Shown here: in pieces, positions 1 through 9,175 of the stretch
How the letters are laid out: every line of letters begins with the position of its first letter
Position numbering within the stretch: the first letter of the stretch is position 1
Assembly: GCF_018885265.1 (NCBI RefSeq)
Contig: NZ_CP076538.1
Span: forward strand, 1,648,001-1,712,000
Length of the DNA stretch: 64,000 nt
Direction: 5' to 3'
Source: Amycolatopsis aidingensis
GTDB lineage: Bacteria > Actinomycetota > Actinomycetes > Mycobacteriales > Pseudonocardiaceae
Notes under the pieces: model-generated
What the model saw: the letters and a program-made list of their open reading frames with translations, nothing else
What the model was told of the DNA's origin: nothing
Database searches by the model: none
Translations under genes and position numbers: made by a program

Positions 1-3000
1 TTCCCCGGCACGCTGGCCAACGTCATCTCCGGGCGGATCGCCAACCGGCTGGACCTCGGCGGCCCGAACTACACGGTGGACGCCGCCTGCGCCTCCTCGC
101 TCGCCGCACTCGACCTGGCCTGCCGGGAGCTCACCGCGGGCACGAGCGACCTGGTGCTGTGCGGGGCGGTCGACCTGCACAATGGGATCAACGACTACCT
201 GATGTTCGCCTCGGCCGGGGCGCTGTCCCCGACCGGGCGCTGCCGTCCCTTCGACGGCTCCGGGGACGGGATCGCACTGGGCGAGGGCGTGGCTTGCCTG
301 GTGCTGAAGCGGCTGGCCGAAGCCGAGCGTGACGGTGACCGGATCTACGCGGTGGTCGATGCGGTGGGTGCGGCCAGTGACGGACGCTCGCTCGGCCTCA
401 CCGCGCCCCGTCCGGAGGGCCAGCGCAGGGCACTGGAACGGGCCTACGCCAGTGCGGGCCGCTCCCCGGCCGAGGTGGGAATGATCGAGGCGCACGGCAC
501 CGGAACCGTGGTCGGCGACGGTACCGAGCTCGGCACGCTGACCGAGTTCTTCACCGCGGCGGGTGCACGCCAAGGAACATGCGCCCTCGGCTCGGTGAAA
601 AGCCAGATCGGGCACACCAAGTGCGCCGCGGGGCTGGCCGGGCTGATCAAGACCGCGCTCTCGCTGTGGTTCGGGGTCATCCCGCCCACCCTGCACCTCA
701 CCGAACCGGTGGCGGCCTGGCGGCAACACGGCAGCCCGTTCACCTTCGGCACGACCACCCGCCCGTGGGCCGTGCCGAGGCCGGAGCGGGTCGCCGGGGT
801 GAGCGCGTTCGGGTTCGGCGGCACCAACTTCCACGCCGTGCTCAGTGCCGGTCCGGCCGCACCGATCGAGCGGCACGGCATGCGGGACTGGCCTGCCGAG
901 CTGTTCCTGTTCCGCGGCGAGTCCGCGATCCGCGAGCTGCTCGGGCCTGCCGAGGACGGCGCGCACTCGCTGGCCGAGCTGGCCGCGCTGGCCTCGGGCT
1001 GGGCGGACGCCGGGTCGGAACCGGTGCACGCCGCGGTGGTCGCCCGCGACCACCGGGAGCTGGTCGCGGCCCTCCGTGCCGCCATGGACGGCGGCACGGA
1101 CCCGAACCTGTACACCGCGGAGCCGGCCACCGAGGCAGGCGCGCTGGCCTTCCTCTTTCCAGGGCAGGGCAGTCAGCACACCGGCATGCTGGCCGAGCTG
1201 TTCACCGCCTCCGCCGATCTGCGCCGGTTCCTGGACACCGCACCGGCGGCCGCGGCCGCCGCCTTCCCGCCGCATGCCTTCACCCCCGAGGTCGGCGCGC
1301 AGCAGCAGGAGGCCTTGCGGGACACCAGGGTCGCCCAACCCGCACTGGGTTTCACCTGCTCGGCGCTCGCCGAGCTGCTCACCCGGCTGGACATCCGGCC
1401 CGAGCTGCTCGCCGGGCACAGCTACGGCGAACTGGTCGCGCTCTCGGTCGCCGGAGCCTTCGACCACCCCACCCTGCACCGGCTGAGCGAGGCCAGGGCC
1501 GAGGCCATCCTGGCCGCCGCGGGCGGCGAGCCCGGCGCGATGGCCGCGGTGCGAGCGGGCAGGGAGATGGTGTGCGCGGTGCTGGAACGGCATCCGGAGC
1601 TCGTGCTGGCCAACCACAACGCCCCGGAGCAGGTGGTGCTCTCCGGGCCTGCCGATGCGATCGACCGGGCGGTCGAGCAACTGCGCGCGGAGTCGGTCGC
1701 CGCCAAACGGATCCCGGTGGCCTGCGCCTTCCACAGCCCGCTGGTGGCGGGCGCGGCCACCGAGTTCGCCGCGTCGCTGGCGACCGAGCGGATCCAGCCG
1801 CCCAGCATCCCGGTGTGGTCGAACCGGACCGCGCGGGCCTATCCGTCCGATGTGGATGGACCGGGGGTGCGTGCCGAGCTGGCGGCGCAGCTGGGCGCGC
1901 CGGTGCGGTTCGCGGAGCAGATCGAGAACATGTATGCCGAGGGGGCACGCACCTTCGTCGAGGTCGGGCCGGGCTCGGTGCTCACCGGATTGGTTTCGGC
2001 CGTACTCGAAGGCAGGCCACACCGGGCGATCGCCTGCGAACCGGCGCCGGACGCGGGACTGCGCGGCCTGCTCACCGCCGTGGCCAGGCTGGCGACGGCC
2101 GGGGTGGAGGTGCGTACCGAATGGCTGTTCCGGGGCAGGGTGGAAGCCCGGCCCGCCGGCGCACCACGTCCCGGCTGGACCGTGGACGGGCAGCTGGCAC
2201 GGCGGGCGGACGGCACCAGGTTGCCGGGGGGACTCGTTCCAGCACAACGAATCTCGAGGTGGTCCATGCCGGACAACGCGAACAACCAGACCCAGGCCGA
2301 CCGGGACCAGGTCGTGGTCGACTTCCTGCGCGGAACGCGGGAGATGGTCGCAGCGCAACGGGACGTGCTGCTCGGCTACCTCGGCGGCGCAGCGGCCGCG
2401 CCGGTGCCGCCACCCGCACCGCCGGTGCTGGAAGCCCCCGCGCCACGGCAGGAACAGGTGGCCGAACCGGATGAGCCGCCGGTTGAGTCCGAAGTGGACG
2501 CATTCCGGTCGGTGCTCGAGGTGATCGGCGACCGGACCGGCTACCCGGCCGAGATGATCGACGGCGATCTCGACCTCGAGGCCGATCTCTCCATCGACTC
2601 AATCAAACGCACCGAGATCGCCGGCACCCTGATCGGCAAGCTCGGCCTGGACGCCGCGGAGTCCGACGACCTTGGCAGCAGGCGTACCGCGAGGGGGATG
2701 ACCGAGTGGATCGAGGGGCGGCTACGACCGGCGCAACCACCGGAACCCGATGGGGCACAGCCGCGGCGGTTCCTGCTGCGGCCGGTGTCCGTCACCGCAC
2801 AGCCCGCCGAGGGGGCGCTGCGCGGCAGGCGGGTCACCGTGGTGCACGGCCCCGCGCAGGAGGGGCTGGCCGCGGCACTGCTGCGCGGCCTGGTGGCGGC
2901 CGGTGCGGTGACCGACGGCAGCCCGGACACCGCCGTGCTGCTCGGCCCGCTCGGGCAGGCCGAGGAGCCGGTGGCGCCGCAGGTCTTCGGTGCGGTCCGG

Positions 3001-4188
3001 GACGCGGTGCACGGTGGGGTGACCTCGGTGCTGGTCGCCGCGCCGCATGCCGGTGGGCGGGTCGCCGAGCACGCGGCCGGCCTGCGTGGCCTGGTGCGGG
3101 CGATCGGCAAGGAGCGCGAGGACCTGGCGGTGCGGCTGGTCGAGCTGGACCCGGCCGAGGCCGAGCAGGAGCTGGTGGCCGGGCTGCTCGCCGAACTGGC
3201 AGGCGCGGAGCGGGTGCCGGTGGTGCGGCTGGCCGAGGGGCAGCGGTCCGCCTTCGAGCTGGCCGCGGCCGAGCTGGGCTCGGTGGCGCACGCCGGGGCC
3301 GGGCCGGCCGGTGCGGGGGAGGCCGAGGCGCGGGCGGTCGGGCTGGAGCGCGATTCGGTGGTGCTGCTGATCGGCGGGGCGCGCGGGATCACCGCCCGGT
3401 TCGCGGGCGCACTGGCGCTGGCCTCGGGTTGCCGGATCGAGCTGGCCGGGCGCACCCCGTGGCCACCCGAGCAGGAACTGCCTGCCGAGCTGGCGGAGGC
3501 GGGAGATGCCGAACTGCGCAGGGCGCTGGCGGCGGAGGGCCGCCCGCTGGCCGAGGTGGAAACCCAGGTACGTGCCATCCGCGCGCAGCGTGAGGTCGGC
3601 AGGACCATGGAGGCGGTACGCGCCGCGGGTGGCACGGCAGGGTACCGGCCGGTCGACGTGCGCGACGGCGCGGCGGTGCGCCAGCTGGTCAAGGACGTGC
3701 ACACCCGGTACGGCAGGCTGGACGGCGTCGTGTACGCGGCCGGGATCATCGACGACCGGCTGATGTCCGGTAAGGACGACGCCTCCTTCCGTAGGGTCTT
3801 CGGCACCAAGGTGGACGGGGCGCAGGCCCTGCTGGGCGCGCTGGAGGCGCAGGCCGTGCGGCCGCGGTTCGTCACCTTCTTCGGCAGCATCGCCGCGGTG
3901 CTCGGCAACCGCGGGCAGACCGACTACGCGGCGGCGAACGATGCCCTGGAGACCCTGGGTGCCAACTGGGCCGCCCGCACCGGAAACCGCGTACTCACGG
4001 TGCACTGGGGTCCCTGGGCGCCCGCGGACGAGCACGGCGGCATGGTGTCCGGCGAGCTGGCTCGCGAGTACCACCGGCGCGGGGTGCGGCTGATCGACCC
4101 GGAGGAGGGCACGGCCTGTCTGCTGCGGGAGCTCGCCTACGGCAGCCACGACACGCGGGCCGTGGTGTACACGGCTTCGGTGTGGTGA
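1..4188 (+). CDS. Type I PKS / Pfa-HglE-like synthase, KS-AT-ACP-KR (5' end outside window)
   Basis: The frame is open from the first base, so the N-terminus (about 170 residues of the KS) lies upstream. The order is ketosynthase, acyltransferase, carrier protein, ketoreductase. The KS keeps its catalytic Cys (VDAACASS, about residue 30 of the fragment) and both His motifs (EAHGTGT, KSQIGH). The AT begins at FLFPGQGSQ (about residue 384) and has GHSYGE with the active Ser. The ACP has LSIDSIKR near residue 865, the Ser context typical of PUFA-synthase (PfaA) carrier domains. The C-terminal KR has GGARGITARF and a Ser/Tyr pair in FFGSIAAV and TDYAAAN. All centres look active. By family knowledge such proteins elongate and reduce acyl chains iteratively in secondary lipid synthesis (PUFA or heterocyst-glycolipid type). 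It is the first gene here of a coupled operon with a second KS protein, ACP, hydrolase and glycosyltransferase. Confidence 0.88.
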   Translation, partial: FPGTLANVISGRIANRLDLGGPNYTVDAACASSLAALDLACRELTAGTSDLVLCGAVDLHNGINDYLMFASAGALSPTGRCRPFDGSGDGIALGEGVACLVLKRLAEAERDGDRIYAVVDAVGAASDGRSLGLTAPRPEGQRRALERAYASAGRSPAEVGMIEAHGTGTVVGDGTELGTLTEFFTAAGARQGTCALGSVKSQIGHTKCAAGLAGLIKTALSLWFGVIPPTLHLTEPVAAWRQHGSPFTFGTTTRPWAVPRPERVAGVSAFGFGGTNFHAVLSAGPAAPIERHGMRDWPAELFLFRGESAIRELLGPAEDGAHSLAELAALASGWADAGSEPVHAAVVARDHRELVAALRAAMDGGTDPNLYTAEPATEAGALAFLFPGQGSQHTGMLAELFTASADLRRFLDTAPAAAAAAFPPHAFTPEVGAQQQEALRDTRVAQPALGFTCSALAELLTRLDIRPELLAGHSYGELVALSVAGAFDHPTLHRLSEARAEAILAAAGGEPGAMAAVRAGREMVCAVLERHPELVLANHNAPEQVVLSGPADAIDRAVEQLRAESVAAKRIPVACAFHSPLVAGAATEFAASLATERIQPPSIPVWSNRTARAYPSDVDGPGVRAELAAQLGAPVRFAEQIENMYAEGARTFVEVGPGSVLTGLVSAVLEGRPHRAIACEPAPDAGLRGLLTAVARLATAGVEVRTEWLFRGRVEARPAGAPRPGWTVDGQLARRADGTRLPGGLVPAQRISRWSMPDNANNQTQADRDQVVVDFLRGTREMVAAQRDVLLGYLGGAAAAPVPPPAPPVLEAPAPRQEQVAEPDEPPVESEVDAFRSVLEVIGDRTGYPAEMIDGDLDLEADLSIDSIKRTEIAGTLIGKLGLDAAESDDLGSRRTARGMTEWIEGRLRPAQPPEPDGAQPRRFLLRPVSVTAQPAEGALRGRRVTVVHGPAQEGLAAALLRGLVAAGAVTDGSPDTAVLLGPLGQAEEPVAPQVFGAVRDAVHGGVTSVLVAAPHAGGRVAEHAAGLRGLVRAIGKEREDLAVRLVELDPAEAEQELVAGLLAELAGAERVPVVRLAEGQRSAFELAAAELGSVAHAGAGPAGAGEAEARAVGLERDSVVLLIGGARGITARFAGALALASGCRIELAGRTPWPPEQELPAELAEAGDAELRRALAAEGRPLAEVETQVRAIRAQREVGRTMEAVRAAGGTAGYRPVDVRDGAAVRQLVKDVHTRYGRLDGVVYAAGIIDDRLMSGKDDASFRRVFGTKVDGAQALLGALEAQAVRPRFVTFFGSIAAVLGNRGQTDYAAANDALETLGANWAARTGNRVLTVHWGPWAPADEHGGMVSGELAREYHRRGVRLIDPEEGTACLLRELAYGSHDTRAVVYTASVW

Positions 4189-7100
4189 TGGCGGAACGGG
4201 AGCCGGTCGCGATCGTCGGGATGGCGGTGCTGCTGCCCGGCGCGGTGGATCTCGTCGCCTACTGGCGCAACCTGACCGGCGGCTTCGACGCGATCACCGA
4301 GGTGCCCGCGGAACGGCTGGACTCCGGTTTCCACGCCGCAGATCCCGATGGCGAGCTGCCGCCGGAGCTGACCTACTGCCGCCGGGGCGGTTTCCTGGAC
4401 GAACCGGTCACGGTGGACGTGGGCGCGTTCGGGATCGTGCCGAACTCGATCGAGGGGATGGAGCCGGACCAGCTGATCGCCCTGCGGGTGGCGGCCGCCG
4501 CGGTTGCGGACGCGGGTGGGCTGCGCGGGCTGGGTGACCCGGCGCGGATCGGGGTGATCCTGGGTCGCGGCGGCTACCTCTCCCCTGGACTGATGCGGTT
4601 CGGCCAGCGGGTCCGCACCGTGCGGGAGGTGACCAGGGTGCTCACCGAGCTCGTACCCGGCCTGGCGGCCGAGCGGCTGGAGCAAGTGCGCGCGGCGCTG
4701 CTGGAACAGTTCGGTCCGATGCGGCCGGAGGCCACCATCGGGTTGGTGCCCAACCTCGCGGCCTCCAGGGTGGCCAACCGGCTGGACCTGCGGGGCCCGG
4801 CCTACACGGTGGACGCCGCCTGCGCCTCCTCGCTGCTCGCGGTGGATCAGGCGGTCGGTGAGCTGGCGAGCGGGCGCTGCGACGCGGTGCTGGCCGGCGG
4901 AGTGCACCACTGCCACGACGACACCCTGTGGTCGTTGTTCAGCCAGCTGCGCGCGCTCTCGCCGAGCCAGCGGATCCGGCCGCTTTCCCGCGAGGCGGAC
5001 GGGTTGCTGATTGGCGAGGGGACCGGGGTGGTGGTGCTCAAGCGGCTGGCCGACGCCCGCCGGGACGGGGACAGGGTGTATGCGGTGATCCTTGGCACCG
5101 GGACCTCGAGCGACGGGCGTGGGCAGAGCCTGTTCAACCCGGACGCCGGTGGTCAGGAGGTCGCGCTGCGGCGGGCGTGGCGGGCGGCAGGCCTGGACCC
5201 CGCGGAGCCGGATTCGGTGGGGCTGCTGGAGGCGCACGGCACAGCCACCAGGGCGGGGGACGATGCCGAGCTGACCACCTTGGCCAGGGTGTTCGGTGGC
5301 CCGTCCGGCAGGCCCGCGGTGATCGGTTCGGTGAAGTCGATGATCGGGCACACCATGCCGGCCGCCGGGATCGCCGGACTGGTCAAGGCGGCGCTGGCCG
5401 TGCACCATGCGACCCTGCTGCCCACCCTGCACTGCGAGAACCCGAACCCGCTGCTGGAGCGGACCCGGTTCTGCCCGATCGCCGCGGCCGTGCCATGGGA
5501 GTCGGCGACCCCGCGCCGCGCCGCGGTGGACGCGTTCGGCTTCGGCGGGATCAACGCGCATGTGGTGCTGGAGGAGGAACCCGGCCAGCAGGCGAGGGCG
5601 CCGGTGCGCACGGTGGAGCCGGAGCGAGTGGTGCGGCTGGCCGCGGACGGCCCCGAGCGGCTGCGCGAGCTGCTGGACCGGCCGGATGCCGAGCTGCGGG
5701 CGGCCACCGGGCAGCAGGGCGGCTGCCGGCTGGGTATCGTCGGCCCCACCGCGAAACGGCTGGCCGCCGCGCGCAGGGTGCTGGCCGCCGGGAAGCCATG
5801 GCGTGGTCGCGGGGACATCTGGTTCAGTCCAAGGCCGCTGCTGGCAACGGGCTCGGCGGCGCGGGTCGCCTTCCTGTTCCCCGGTCTCGAGGCCGAGTTC
5901 GCCCCGAACACTGCCGACGTGGCCGAGCACTTCGGATTCGTCCAGCCCCCGCTGGGCACGGACACGGTGCTGGCCAGGGCCGTTGCAGTCACCGAGGTCG
6001 GCATGCTGCTGGACGCCGCGGTGCGCCGGATCGGGATCCGGCCGGACGGGCTGGCCGGGCACAGCGTGGGGGAGTGGACCGCCATGGCCGTCGGCGGGCT
6101 GTGCGCGCGGAGCCCACTGGATCACTTCGGTGCCACCGATCTCCGGCTGCCCGAAGTGGACTTCCTCGCGCTGGGCTGTTCGGCGGAGGAGGCCGGCGCG
6201 CGCCTGGAGACCGAGCCGGACCTGGTGGTCTCGCACGACAACGCGCCCCGGCAGTCGATCGTCTGCGGTCCGCCCGCGGCGATCGGACGGCTGGCGGCCA
6301 CCATGCGCGCCGAGGGGATCGTCGCCCGGCCGCTGCCGTTCCGCTCGGGCTTCCACACCCCGGCCATGCGGCCCCTGCTGGCGCACTACGCAGAGGTGTT
6401 CGACGGGATGCGGCTCGGCGTGCCGGACATTCCGGTCTGGTCGGCGACCACGGCCGGGCCCTACCCGGATTCCACGGCGCAGCTGCGTGCCCTGTTCCTG
6501 GAGCACCTGGTGCGGCCGGTACGTTTCCGCGAACTGGTCGATCGGCTGTACCGGGAGGGCTTCCGGGCGTTCGTCCACCTCGGACCCGGGCAGCTCGGCT
6601 CGTTCGTCGACGACACCCTTGCCGACCGGGAGCATCTGACCGTCAGTGCCGGTTCCGCGCTGCGGCAGGGGATGGCGCAGTTGCGGCGGGTGGCGATCGC
6701 GTTCTGGACCGAGGGCGCCGAGCCCGACTTCGGCGTGCTGGAGCAGCGCGCGGAGCACGGGGTGCGGATCGGTACCGCCTGCCCACCGCTGTCCGTTCCG
6801 GCGCGCGCCCGCGGCCTGCTGGCCGGTGCGGTGGAACCGGAGGTGCCGGAGGGCCTGCCCGCTGGGGTGGCAGCCGAGTTCGCCGCGCTGCTGGCCGACA
6901 CCAGGGAGGCGGCCCGGTCGGTGCTGGCCCGCTATGGCGCTACGCTGCGGGTCTCCCTGACAGAGATGCCGTACCTGCGGGCGCACCGGTTCTTCCGGCA
7001 ACGGGAGGACTGGCCGGAGGAGACCGACCGCAGGCCGGTGGTTCCGGCGACCACCCTGGTCGAGTTCGCCATGCGGGAGGCCGAACGGACCCGTCCCGGC

Positions 7101-8099
7101 ATGGTGGCGATCGCCGTGCGCCAGGCGCGGTTCCACCGCTGGTTGACCGCGGCGCCCGCGCGGTCGGTGCGGCTGGAGCTGGAACACCCCGCCGCCGACC
7201 GGGTCGCGGTGCGGATCGGCGAGTTCGCCTCGATGACCGTACGGCTCGCCGAACGGCATCCGGTCGCACCTTCTCCCTGGGTGATCGCGGATCCCGAGCA
7301 GGCGCCGCCGCTGCCGGCCGCGGAGATCTACCGCAGGCGGGAGATGTTCCACGGTCCAGAGTTCCAGGGACTCGCCGAGATCGAGGCGCTGGGTGCGGGG
7401 CACATCCGGGGCACGCTGACGGTACTGCCCGCGCCGGGGGCGCTGCTGGACAACGTGGGCCAGCTGCTCGGATGCTGGCTGATGGCGACCCAGCGGGAGC
7501 GGCTGCTGGCCTTCCCTGCGAGTATCGACTCGATCGTGGTGTTCGGCCCGCCGTTGCCTGCGGGCACCAGGGTGGGTTGCACGGTCCGGGTACGTATCCC
7601 GCGCCCGGAGACCCTGGAGATGGCTGCCCAGATCGTCCACAACGGACAGGTATGGGCGGAGATCAGCGGCTGGCAGGATGTCCGGCTGGACTGCGACCGG
7701 CACGCGCACCGGGTGTACGCCTTTCCCAGGGACAATCTGCTCGCCCGACGGCAGCAGGACGGCTGGTGGCGGGTTGCCGACCCATGGACCTCGGTGGCCG
7801 CGCGGGAGTTGTACGCCGGGGTCTACCTCAGCGCGCCGGAACGGGCGGAGTACGAGCGCGTGCCGCCGCGGCGGCGCAGGGACTGGCTGCTCGGCCGGAT
7901 CGCGATCAAGGACGCGGTGCGGTCCATGCTCGCGGAGCCGGCCTTTCCCGCCGAGATCCTGGTTACCGGGGACGAGGAACCGAGCGTGCGGGGCCACCAC
8001 GGCAGATGGCTTCCGGAGTTGCGGGTCTCGCTCGCGCCCGGTGCCGAGCCGGGGGTGGTGCTCGCGAAGGCCGAACAGAGAGAGGACGTACCGGTATGA
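4188..8099 (+). CDS. Second KS-AT-DH-like synthase subunit with phosphopantetheinyl transferase-like tail
   Basis: A 1303-residue protein. The ATG overlaps the previous stop (TGATG), which favours it over an in-frame GTG at 4182. The KS has Cys in VDAACASSLL (about residue 211) and His in EAHGTATR and KSMIGH. The AT-like domain keeps GHSVGEW (about 625) and FHTPAM, but its usual GQGSQ entry loop reads GLEAE. Residues about 925-1170 look like a polyketide dehydratase double hot-dog (HRFF...VVPATT, then MFHGPEFQGL). The last 115 residues contain RDWLLGRIAIKDAVR followed by VSLAP, resembling the WxxKEA and SxSH parts of a 4'-phosphopantetheinyl transferase, with the final His missing. It probably works with the upstream synthase and the free ACP. 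Whether the tail is active is uncertain. Confidence 0.82.
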   Translation: MAEREPVAIVGMAVLLPGAVDLVAYWRNLTGGFDAITEVPAERLDSGFHAADPDGELPPELTYCRRGGFLDEPVTVDVGAFGIVPNSIEGMEPDQLIALRVAAAAVADAGGLRGLGDPARIGVILGRGGYLSPGLMRFGQRVRTVREVTRVLTELVPGLAAERLEQVRAALLEQFGPMRPEATIGLVPNLAASRVANRLDLRGPAYTVDAACASSLLAVDQAVGELASGRCDAVLAGGVHHCHDDTLWSLFSQLRALSPSQRIRPLSREADGLLIGEGTGVVVLKRLADARRDGDRVYAVILGTGTSSDGRGQSLFNPDAGGQEVALRRAWRAAGLDPAEPDSVGLLEAHGTATRAGDDAELTTLARVFGGPSGRPAVIGSVKSMIGHTMPAAGIAGLVKAALAVHHATLLPTLHCENPNPLLERTRFCPIAAAVPWESATPRRAAVDAFGFGGINAHVVLEEEPGQQARAPVRTVEPERVVRLAADGPERLRELLDRPDAELRAATGQQGGCRLGIVGPTAKRLAAARRVLAAGKPWRGRGDIWFSPRPLLATGSAARVAFLFPGLEAEFAPNTADVAEHFGFVQPPLGTDTVLARAVAVTEVGMLLDAAVRRIGIRPDGLAGHSVGEWTAMAVGGLCARSPLDHFGATDLRLPEVDFLALGCSAEEAGARLETEPDLVVSHDNAPRQSIVCGPPAAIGRLAATMRAEGIVARPLPFRSGFHTPAMRPLLAHYAEVFDGMRLGVPDIPVWSATTAGPYPDSTAQLRALFLEHLVRPVRFRELVDRLYREGFRAFVHLGPGQLGSFVDDTLADREHLTVSAGSALRQGMAQLRRVAIAFWTEGAEPDFGVLEQRAEHGVRIGTACPPLSVPARARGLLAGAVEPEVPEGLPAGVAAEFAALLADTREAARSVLARYGATLRVSLTEMPYLRAHRFFRQREDWPEETDRRPVVPATTLVEFAMREAERTRPGMVAIAVRQARFHRWLTAAPARSVRLELEHPAADRVAVRIGEFASMTVRLAERHPVAPSPWVIADPEQAPPLPAAEIYRRREMFHGPEFQGLAEIEALGAGHIRGTLTVLPAPGALLDNVGQLLGCWLMATQRERLLAFPASIDSIVVFGPPLPAGTRVGCTVRVRIPRPETLEMAAQIVHNGQVWAEISGWQDVRLDCDRHAHRVYAFPRDNLLARRQQDGWWRVADPWTSVAARELYAGVYLSAPERAEYERVPPRRRRDWLLGRIAIKDAVRSMLAEPAFPAEILVTGDEEPSVRGHHGRWLPELRVSLAPGAEPGVVLAKAEQREDVPV

Positions 8100-8395
8100 C
8101 CACAAAGGACACCGCTGAGGACACGACCTTCGGCACCGTCGCGCGGCTGCTCGGTGAGATCGTCGGTGATCTGGACATCCTCGGCGTGGAGATCACCAGG
8201 GAGACCACCTTCCACGAGGACCTCGGTCTGGAGAGCATCGACCTGGTGACCTTCGCCGGGATCCTCACCGAACACTTCGGCGAGCGGGTGAACCTCGCGG
8301 AACACCTCGCCGAGCTGGAGCTGGACGAGGTCATCGGGCTGCGAGTGGGCGATATCGCCGACTACGTGGCCCGGTGCGTGGCGGGGGAGCGCTGA
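8096..8395 (+). CDS. Acyl carrier protein
   Basis: A 99-residue stand-alone carrier protein starting in an ATGA overlap with the synthase upstream. The attachment motif is EDLGLESIDLVTF, with the phosphopantetheine Ser in LES-ID near residue 45, followed by an acidic helix-rich half (LAEHLAELELDEV). The family tethers acyl chains as thioesters. Lying between two KS proteins and a hydrolase plus glycosyltransferase, it probably carries the chain for elongation or hand-off. The sequence is too general to say which partner loads it. Confidence 0.88.
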   Translation: MTTKDTAEDTTFGTVARLLGEIVGDLDILGVEITRETTFHEDLGLESIDLVTFAGILTEHFGERVNLAEHLAELELDEVIGLRVGDIADYVARCVAGER

Positions 8396-8398
8396 ACC

Positions 8399-9175
8399 GT
8401 GCCCGAGTTGCTGGTCAACGGCCTGCGCACGAACTACCAGACGCTGCCGGTCGATCCGGAGGCGGAGTCGGTGGTGTTCATCCACGGGATGGGCACCGAC
8501 AGCCTGGCGAGCTTCTACCTGACCCTGGCCTCGCCGGTGGCGGCGGCCGGGATCAACGTGATCAGCTATGACCTGCGCGGGCACGGCAAGACCGAGCGGC
8601 CGCTGAGCGGGTACACGCTCAAGGAGTTCGTCGCGGACCTGGACGACCTGCTGCGCCAGGTGGCGGGTGAGCGGCCGGTGCACCTGGTCGGCAACAGCTT
8701 CGGCGGCACGATCGCCTACAGCTACGCGTGGACGTATCCGGAGCGGGTGCGCAGCATCGTGTGCATCGAGGCCGAGCCGCCCACCGAGATCTGGGCCGGG
8801 AAGATGGCGCAGATCCTTGCCGCGACGCTGGAGTTTCTCGCGGTGGAGGAGAACTTCGAGTGGATCGAGGCGAACTACAGCGCCCATCACCGCAGGCTGG
8901 CCAGGATGGCGGCGAAGCGGATCTCCGCAACCACGATGGCCGAGGAGGTGCCGAACGGCCCGCTGCTGACACTGGAGCAGGTGGCGTCGATCCAGTGCCC
9001 GGTGCTGTCCATCCTCGGGCAGTACGGTTACCAGGCGGACGATCTCGATGCGCTGACCTCGTTGCTGCCCCGCGGCGAGCTGTTCGTGTTCGAGGGGCAG
9101 GGGCATTCGGTGCTGGTCGAGCAGCACCGGGCGGTGCGCGGGTTGCTGCTGGACTGGGTGGCAAGGCACCGATGA
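8399..9175 (+). CDS. Alpha/beta hydrolase of the synthase operon (possible chain release)
   Basis: A 258-residue protein with a GTG start three bases after the ACP stop. The fold motifs are clear: oxyanion strand VVFIHGMG, nucleophile elbow GNSFGG (Ser about residue 99) and a late His in GQGHSVLVEQ. There is no signal peptide, so it is cytoplasmic. Its position directly after the ACP suggests it hydrolyses or transfers the finished acyl chain from the carrier, but alpha/beta hydrolases are functionally very diverse and this is inference from context. The stop overlaps the start of the glycosyltransferase. Confidence 0.82.
   Translation: MPELLVNGLRTNYQTLPVDPEAESVVFIHGMGTDSLASFYLTLASPVAAAGINVISYDLRGHGKTERPLSGYTLKEFVADLDDLLRQVAGERPVHLVGNSFGGTIAYSYAWTYPERVRSIVCIEAEPPTEIWAGKMAQILAATLEFLAVEENFEWIEANYSAHHRRLARMAAKRISATTMAEEVPNGPLLTLEQVASIQCPVLSILGQYGYQADDLDALTSLLPRGELFVFEGQGHSVLVEQHRAVRGLLLDWVARHR

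Noticed and set aside
4137..8105. A 1322-residue open frame antisense to the KS-AT-DH gene, and similar long antisense frames elsewhere (2541-3908, 30442-32295, 54893-56113).
   Set aside because: They mirror real genes in very GC-rich DNA, consist of Arg/Pro/Gly/His-rich sequence without domains, and lack ribosome sites.
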